Below are positions 59,097-64,000 of a DNA stretch of 64,000 nt, in pieces. The notes beneath the pieces are model-generated. The model saw only the letters and a program-made list of their open reading frames with translations, did not search any database and was not told the origin of the DNA. The DNA comes from Caballeronia calidae (GTDB taxonomy: Bacteria > Pseudomonadota > Gammaproteobacteria > Burkholderiales > Burkholderiaceae), in assembly GCF_900044055.2 (NCBI RefSeq), contig NZ_FCOX02000007.1, positions 1 through 64,000 of the forward strand, given 5' to 3'. Each line of letters begins with the position of its first letter. Within the stretch, counting starts at the first letter, position 1. The position numbers and the translations under genes are program-made.

Positions 59097-60821
59097 TCAG
59101 AACGTTTCCCAGTCGCCGCCGGCCTCGCCCGCGTGCGCGGGCGCCCTGGGCGCGAGCGGCACCGATGCGGCGCGCTTCGCCGGCGCGGGCGCGACCGGTT
59201 TCGCCGCGACGCGCGCGCTCACCGTTGCACGCGATGCAACTTTCGTGACCTGTGCGGATACGGCCGCTGCGGGCGGCGCGCCGTCCGCGACCTGGAACAC
59301 CGCCACCGCCTGCCGCAGGCGCGCGGCCTGATCTTCGAGCGATTGCGCGGCCGCCGCCGCTTCCTCGACGAGCGCAGCGTTCTGCTGCGTCACTTCGTCC
59401 ATCTGCGTGACGGCGCGCGACACCTGCTCGATGCCGCTCGACTGCTCCTCCGACGCCGCCGCGATCTCGCCCATGATGTCGGTCACGCGCTGCACCGCGC
59501 CGATGATCTCGTTCATCGTGCGCCCGGCTTCGTCGACGAGCGTCGTGCCCGTCCGCACGCGTGCCACCGAGGTATCGATCAGCTCCTTGATTTCCTTCGC
59601 CGCCGCCGACGAGCGCTGCGCGAGACTGCGCACCTCGCCCGCGACGACCGCGAAGCCGCGCCCTTCCTCGCCCGCGCGCGCCGCTTCGACCGCCGCGTTG
59701 AGCGCGAGGATATTGGTCTGGAACGCGATCCCTTCGATGATCGTGATAATGTCCGCGATCTTCGACGAGCTGCCGTTGATCTCGCGCATCGTGTCGACGA
59801 CCTGCGTGACGACCGCGCTGCCCTTGCCCGCGATGTCCGATGCGTTCGCCGCGAGCGCGCTCGCCTGGCGCGCGTTGTCGGCGTTCTGGCGGACGGTGCC
59901 GGTCAGCTCTTCCATGCTCGACGCGGTTTCCTGCAGCGCCGACGCCTGCTCCTCCGTGCGCGACGACAGATCGGTATTGCCCGCGGCGATCTGCTGCGTC
60001 GCCGACGCGATCGATTCGCTGCCCGAGCGCACGGTCCGCACGGTCGTCAGCAGGCTCGCGCGCATCCTGGCGAGGCCCTCGAGCAACTGGCCCATCTCGT
60101 CGCGCGACGTCACGACGACCTCGCGGCGCAGATCGCCGGCGGCGATCGCCTCGAAATGGCCGAGCGCGGCTTCGAGCGGACGCGCGATTGCGCGCCTGAG
60201 CGAGACCCACGCGAACGCCGCCGCCGCGATGCCGAGCGCGATCGCGCCAAGGCTCAGCGCACGGAACCACAGGAAGCGGTTCTGCGTTGCTTCATAGCTC
60301 GTCTTCGACGCCTGCGTCAGGAATGTGCGCAGCGCGTCGTTCGCGTTGGCGAGCTCGTTATACGTGACCTGCATCGCCTTGGCGTTCGCGATGATGCCGT
60401 CGTGATCGTTCGCGAGGATCGCGGCAATGCCTTTGTCGACAATGCCTTGCAGCGCGAGGCGCTTGTCCTGCGCGGCATCGGCGAGACGCTTTTCCTCCGG
60501 CGAGCGCTGCAGCGACGCGTATTGCTTCCAGTAGCCGTCGGCGCGTTCGCGCATCATGCGCGAGCGCTCGACGGTGGCGGCGACCTCCGACGTGCCGGCG
60601 AGCAGCGCCGCGCGGTCGAACACGAGCCGCTCGCGCGCCGCGTACATTTCCGCATTCCCGACCGCGATCGCCGCGGGCATCTGCACCGAATAGGTCGCGA
60701 GAAACGCGTCGTTCGAGTGGCTCATGCCCGCGAGCCCCAACGCGCCGATCGCGATAAGCAGCGCACCCAGAAACGCCATCGAGATGCCGAGGCGCGCCTT
60801 GATCGTCAAAGCCTTTTTCAT
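59097..60821 (-). CDS. Methyl-accepting chemotaxis protein with CheR-docking tail
   Basis: The product is 574 aa from ATG 60821 (AAGGGA upstream). TM1 (about 9-30) precedes a four-helix periplasmic sensor (about 31-187, Tar-like). TM2 (about 188-210), a HAMP domain (about 211-264) and a signalling domain follow, with the hairpin tip [32 protein letters not shown] split over the usual E/R positions. The Ala/Pro-rich tail ends in DWETF, matching the NWETF-type pentapeptide that tethers CheR/CheB. The ligand is unknown. It is monocistronic. Confidence 0.94.
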   Translation of the reverse strand: MKKALTIKARLGISMAFLGALLIAIGALGLAGMSHSNDAFLATYSVQMPAAIAVGNAEMYAARERLVFDRAALLAGTSEVAATVERSRMMRERADGYWKQYASLQRSPEEKRLADAAQDKRLALQGIVDKGIAAILANDHDGIIANAKAMQVTYNELANANDALRTFLTQASKTSYEATQNRFLWFRALSLGAIALGIAAAAFAWVSLRRAIARPLEAALGHFEAIAAGDLRREVVVTSRDEMGQLLEGLARMRASLLTTVRTVRSGSESIASATQQIAAGNTDLSSRTEEQASALQETASSMEELTGTVRQNADNARQASALAANASDIAGKGSAVVTQVVDTMREINGSSSKIADIITIIEGIAFQTNILALNAAVEAARAGEEGRGFAVVAGEVRSLAQRSSAAAKEIKELIDTSVARVRTGTTLVDEAGRTMNEIIGAVQRVTDIMGEIAAASEEQSSGIEQVSRAVTQMDEVTQQNAALVEEAAAAAQSLEDQAARLRQAVAVFQVADGAPPAAAVSAQVTKVASRATVSARVAAKPVAPAPAKRAASVPLAPRAPAHAGEAGGDWETF

Positions 60822-61032
60822 TGAGTTTTCCCTTGCCGCTTGCGAGCGGGTCTCCCGGCCGGTTGACGGCCGGCGCGCGATTTCCGCACGAAACGCGCGC
60901 CGAAGACGTCCGCGCGGCCGAGGCGCGCCGTCCTTTCCGTCGATGGGCGTGCGCGCGAGGGATTGCGCGTCCGCTATTGACGTAAACGGCGCCAGAGAGA
61001 CCGCACTTGAGGGAATTGTTTCGTATGAAGAG

Positions 61033-61059
61033 AAAACGACGCGTCACGCGCGCCGTTTT
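61033..61059 (-). terminator. Terminator of the ribose operon
   Basis: AAAACGACGCG (61033-61043) pairs with CGCGCCGTTTT (61049-61059) with one A-C mismatch and a 5-nt loop. On the minus strand the stem ends in TTTT and a T-rich tail (TTTTCTCTTC). It starts 18 bp after the rbsK stop. Confidence 0.75.
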
Positions 61060-61077
61060 TCAGCGAACGTCGACCAC

Positions 61078-62010
61078 TTATTCCGTGAGTTCGCTGCGGC
61101 GCGGAATGGAAGGCTGGGCGCCTTCCCGCGTCACCGCGATCGCCGCCGCGCGCTGGCCGAACGCGATCGCGTCCATCGCGGCGGCACCGCGCGCAAGCTC
61201 CGCCGCGAAGCCGCCGATGAAGGTGTCGCCGGCGGCGGTCGTGTCGACGGCCTCGACGTTCGGCGGCGCGAGATGCACGCCGTCATCGCCCGCGCCGTCG
61301 AGCAGCGCCAGCACGCCTTGCGCGCCGAGCGTCACGATCACGTTGCGCGCGCCCTTCGCCTTGAGCGCCTGTGCGGCGCGGCGGGCGTCGTCGGGCGTCG
61401 AGATGGTCACACCGGAGAGCGTCGCCGCTTCCAGTTCGTTCGGAATCAGATAGTCGATGAGCGGAAACCAGTCCGGCGGCAGCTTGCGCGCGGCGGGCGC
61501 GGGATTGAGGACCGTCGTGCGTTGCAGACGGCGGCCGGCCGCGAGCGCGGCGCGCACCGTTTCCGGCGGCGTTTCGAGCTGGCACACGATGACATCGGCG
61601 CGCGCGAGCAGCGCTTCGTGCTCCTCCATGCGCGGCGGCGTCACGTCGGCGTTGCTGCCCGCGACGATGACGATCGCGTTCTGGCTGGCATCGTCGACGA
61701 CGATGAGCGCGACGCCGGTCGGCGCATCCGCGCTCGTCGCAAGCGCGGTGCAGTCGATGCCTTCGGTCTCGAGGCTGCGCTTGAGCGTCGCGCCGTTCGA
61801 GTCGTTGCCGACGCAGCCGATCATCGCGACCTGCGCGCCCAGGCGCGCCGCGGCGACGGCCTGATTGCCGCCCTTGCCGCCCGGCACCTGCGCGAATGCG
61901 TGTCCGGCGAGCGTCTCGCCCGGCTTCGGTAGACGCGGCGCGCGCGCGACGAGATCCATGTTGAGGCTGCCGACCACGGTCACGCGGCCGGTCGCTGCGT
62001 TGTCACTCAT
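61078..62010 (-). CDS. rbsK: Ribokinase
   Basis: The product is 310 aa. The PfkB-family start VVGSLNMDLVARAPRLPKPGETL, the PGGKGGNQAVAAARLGA substrate motif (about 43-59) and the catalytic DTTAAGDTFIGGFAAEL (about 248-264, with the catalytic base Asp in AAGD) are all present. It phosphorylates D-ribose to ribose-5-phosphate. The gene follows the LacI-type regulator gene after 30 bp and is the last gene of the rbs operon. A pyrimidine- or other pentose kinase is less likely given the neighbours. Confidence 0.93.
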   Translation of the reverse strand: MSDNAATGRVTVVGSLNMDLVARAPRLPKPGETLAGHAFAQVPGGKGGNQAVAAARLGAQVAMIGCVGNDSNGATLKRSLETEGIDCTALATSADAPTGVALIVVDDASQNAIVIVAGSNADVTPPRMEEHEALLARADVIVCQLETPPETVRAALAAGRRLQRTTVLNPAPAARKLPPDWFPLIDYLIPNELEAATLSGVTISTPDDARRAAQALKAKGARNVIVTLGAQGVLALLDGAGDDGVHLAPPNVEAVDTTAAGDTFIGGFAAELARGAAAMDAIAFGQRAAAIAVTREGAQPSIPRRSELTE

Positions 62011-62040
62011 CTTGGCTCACATCCTGAATATCGGCCTTCG

Positions 62041-63063
62041 TTACGCCTTGGCGTTGCGCGGCTCGGGCGCCACCGCGGTCGATTCGCGGCGCACGAGGCG
62101 CGGCGGCACCACGCGCCGGCGCGTCGTGCCGGTCAGCTTGCCGGTGATGCGGTCGATCAGCGTCTGCGCGGCCATTTCGCCGAGCGCGCGCACCGATTGA
62201 CCGACCGTCGACAAGGCCGGATAGGTATAGCGCGACAGTTCGACATCGTCGAAACCGATGATAGAGCAATCCGTCGGCACCTTGATGCCGCGCTCGGCCG
62301 CCGCCCGCAGCGCGCCGATGCCCATCATGTCGTTGCACGCGAAAATCGCGGTCGGCTTCATGTGGTCGAGCAATTGCGAGGCCGCCGCGTAGCCGCCCGT
62401 CGCGGAGAAGTCGCTCTGCACGATCGCGTTCGGCTCGATTTCCATGCCGCGCTCGGCCATCGCGCGGATGAAACCGTGCAGGCGCATCGCGGAGACGGCC
62501 GTCGCAACGGGCCCGGTGATGCAGCCGATCTGCGAGTGCCCGAGCTGCAGCAGGTGGCGGGTCGCGAGATACGCGCCCTTTTCGTGGTCGATCTGCACGA
62601 GGTCCGACTGCAGCCCCTCGATATTGCGATCGACGATCACGAGCGGCTCGCGCGCGCCCGCGAGGCATTGCGCGAGCACCGAGTCCTCACCCGCCGATGC
62701 GATCACGAGCCCGTCGATGCGCTTTTCCTGCAGCACGCGCAGATAGCTGCGCTGCTTCGCGGGATCGTCGTCGGAGTTGCAGAAGAACACGCAGTAGCCG
62801 TTCTTCGCGCAGCCGTCCTCGACGCCGCGCGCGAGTTCGGCGAAATACGGGTTCGTCGCGTTCGGCACGAGCAGACCGATCGTCGCCGTCGAACGCGCCT
62901 TCAGCGAGCGCGCGACCGCCGACGGCACGTAGTCGAGCTCGCGGATCGCCCGCTCGACTTTCGCCCGCACGTCGGCCGACACCGGCCTCGAATTGTTCAC
63001 TACGTGGGATACCGTCGTAAACGACACCCCGGCAATGGCTGCCACGTCTTTGATCGTCGCCAT
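62041..63063 (-). CDS. rbsR: LacI-family transcriptional regulator (RbsR)
   Basis: The product is 340 aa. The LacI HTH lies at 1-48 (MATIKDVAAIAGVSFTTVSHVVNNSRPVS) with the hinge helix (YVPSAVARSLK). A periplasmic-binding-protein-like sensor domain follows (about 60-330, TIGLLVPNATNPYFAELARG). The SD GAAGGA is about 8 bp upstream of ATG 63063. Position between rbsC and rbsK marks it as the ribose-responsive repressor of the operon. Confidence 0.93.
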   Translation of the reverse strand: MATIKDVAAIAGVSFTTVSHVVNNSRPVSADVRAKVERAIRELDYVPSAVARSLKARSTATIGLLVPNATNPYFAELARGVEDGCAKNGYCVFFCNSDDDPAKQRSYLRVLQEKRIDGLVIASAGEDSVLAQCLAGAREPLVIVDRNIEGLQSDLVQIDHEKGAYLATRHLLQLGHSQIGCITGPVATAVSAMRLHGFIRAMAERGMEIEPNAIVQSDFSATGGYAAASQLLDHMKPTAIFACNDMMGIGALRAAAERGIKVPTDCSIIGFDDVELSRYTYPALSTVGQSVRALGEMAAQTLIDRITGKLTGTTRRRVVPPRLVRRESTAVAPEPRNAKA

Positions 63064-63195
63064 ACATCGTCCTTCGCTATCTTTGGTCCAACTGCTCTCT
63101 TATTGGTCGTAAGGCGGGCGGCGCGACCTGCTTTCGATGCGCCGCTTGTTTCCCCGCGCCCTGCTTGCTGCTTCGGTTGCTTCAATCGATTACGA

Positions 63196-64000
63196 TCAGC
63201 CCCGCTTCCTTCTGCTGCGGTACGTATCCAGCACCACCGCCACCACGATCACCGCGCCGGTAATGATGCGCTTGGTCGGCTCGTTCGCGCCGATCTGCGC
63301 CAGCCCCGCCGCCAGCACGGAGATGATCAATACACCGAAAAACGTGCTGATGACAGAGCCGCGCCCGCCCATCAGACTCGTCCCGCCGATCACCACCGCC
63401 GCGATCACCTGCAATTCGAGGCCCGCGCCCGCGTTCGGATCGGCGGCTTCGAGGCGCGAGATCTGGAACAGCGCCGCGAGTCCGGAGAGCGCGCCCATCA
63501 GCGCAAAAACGATGACCTTGTAAGGCCGCGGATTCACGCCCGCGAGCCGCACCGCTTCCTCGTTCGTGCCGATCCCTACGAGATATCGGCCAAAAATCGT
63601 CCGGGTCAAGACCAGATGCGCAATTATCATCACCGCGACCGCAATTAAAAACGCGGGCGAGATGCCGAACGCGATCGGATTCGACAGAAAATCGAATGCA
63701 TCGCCGATGTACGCCGTGCGCGAGTTCGTCATCTGGTATGCGAGCCCGCGCGCGCCTTCCAGCACGCCGAGCGACACGATGAACGACGGAATCCGCCACG
63801 CCACCGTCACGAGGCCCGTGACCGTGCCGGTCAGCGCGGCGGCCGCAAGGCCGATCAGCGCGGCGGGAAACGCCGGCCAGTGCCACTTCAGCGCGGCCAC
63901 GCTCACCACCGATGCCCCGAGCGCCAGCACCGAGCCCACCGACAGATCGATGCTCGCGATGATCAGCACGAACGTCATCCCGACCGACATCACGACGAGA
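63196..64000 (-). CDS. rbsC: Ribose ABC transporter permease RbsC (5' end outside window)
   Basis: The frame is open through the right edge of the window, so the N-terminus is missing. The visible ~268 residues show a BPD_transp_2 permease with about eight membrane helices, including VGMTFVLIIASIDLSVGSV, the loop GRYLVGIGTNEEAVRLAGVN (EAA-like coupling loop) and ELQVIAAVVIGGTSLMGGRGSV. It forms the membrane channel of the ribose importer RbsABC. The regulator gene follows 132 bp downstream, then rbsK. Confidence 0.92.
   Translation of the reverse strand, partial: LVVMSVGMTFVLIIASIDLSVGSVLALGASVVSVAALKWHWPAFPAALIGLAAAALTGTVTGLVTVAWRIPSFIVSLGVLEGARGLAYQMTNSRTAYIGDAFDFLSNPIAFGISPAFLIAVAVMIIAHLVLTRTIFGRYLVGIGTNEEAVRLAGVNPRPYKVIVFALMGALSGLAALFQISRLEAADPNAGAGLELQVIAAVVIGGTSLMGGRGSVISTFFGVLIISVLAAGLAQIGANEPTKRIITGAVIVVAVVLDTYRSRRKRG

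Overview
The window reads as a chromosomal segment of a high-GC beta-proteobacterium of the Burkholderia/Paraburkholderia/Caballeronia group. This is inferred from codon usage (strong G/C at third positions), from the gene families present (phenylacetate catabolism, RdgC, PrkA/YeaH/SpoVR, several EamA exporters, ECF42-type sigma factor with a DGPF protein) and from their order. No rRNA, tRNA, CRISPR array, prophage or intact insertion sequence was seen. The only mobile-element trace is a short decayed transposase start near 42.1 kb.

Layout. 0-4.7 kb: the 3' end of a phenylacetate (paa) operon: the tail of paaE, then a beta-ketoadipyl-CoA-type thiolase (paaJ), 3-hydroxyacyl-CoA dehydrogenase (paaH) and phenylacetate-CoA ligase (paaK), closed by a strong terminator. 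4.9-10.8 kb: a complete tripartite RND efflux operon (pump, adaptor, outer-membrane lipoprotein). 10.9-13.4 kb: a selenium-binding-protein/methanethiol-oxidase gene with a downstream polytopic membrane protein, and a divergent 51-codon His-rich membrane microprotein with its own terminator. 13.4-25.7 kb: housekeeping and transport genes (Lrp regulator with divergent EamA exporter, rdgC, a diguanylate cyclase overlapping a single-pass membrane protein, YihY, an NCS1 permease, diacylglycerol kinase, TehA).

25.7-33.5 kb holds the most interesting locus. Five genes lie on the minus strand with short gaps or overlaps: a two-partner-secretion exoprotein (TpsA), its outer-membrane transporter (TpsB), a periplasmic FecR-domain protein, a CHASE2-linked adenylate cyclase and a metallo-beta-lactamase-fold cyclic-nucleotide phosphodiesterase. 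The arrangement suggests that exoprotein secretion or envelope state is coupled to local cAMP production and removal.

33.7-41.9 kb: a LysR regulator, two small secreted repeat proteins, a cupin protein, an EamA exporter, a DUF883-like protein beside a degenerate receiver-domain protein, small zinc-ribbon proteins, a DUF4142 protein, a beta-carbonic anhydrase and a CBS-domain protein. 42-45.2 kb: the IS fossil, an ECF42-type sigma operon (DGPF/YciI protein, VOC protein, sigma factor), and a divergent promoter-terminator unit that may be a small RNA or an attenuated leader ahead of a DUF2917 gene. 45.2-52.7 kb: a tannase/feruloyl-esterase-family enzyme, a LysR regulator divergent from a DHA2 MFS exporter, an aldo/keto reductase, RarD and an AI-2E-family protein. 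52.7-57.8 kb: the stress operon prkA-yeaH-spoVR. 58.2-64 kb: a hydratase/FAH-family protein, a chemoreceptor with a CheR-docking tail, and the end of a ribose operon (rbsC partial, LacI-type regulator, rbsK).

Translation starts were chosen from Shine-Dalgarno position and family-typical N-termini. All functional names rest on recognition of motifs and sequence character by eye, with no database search.
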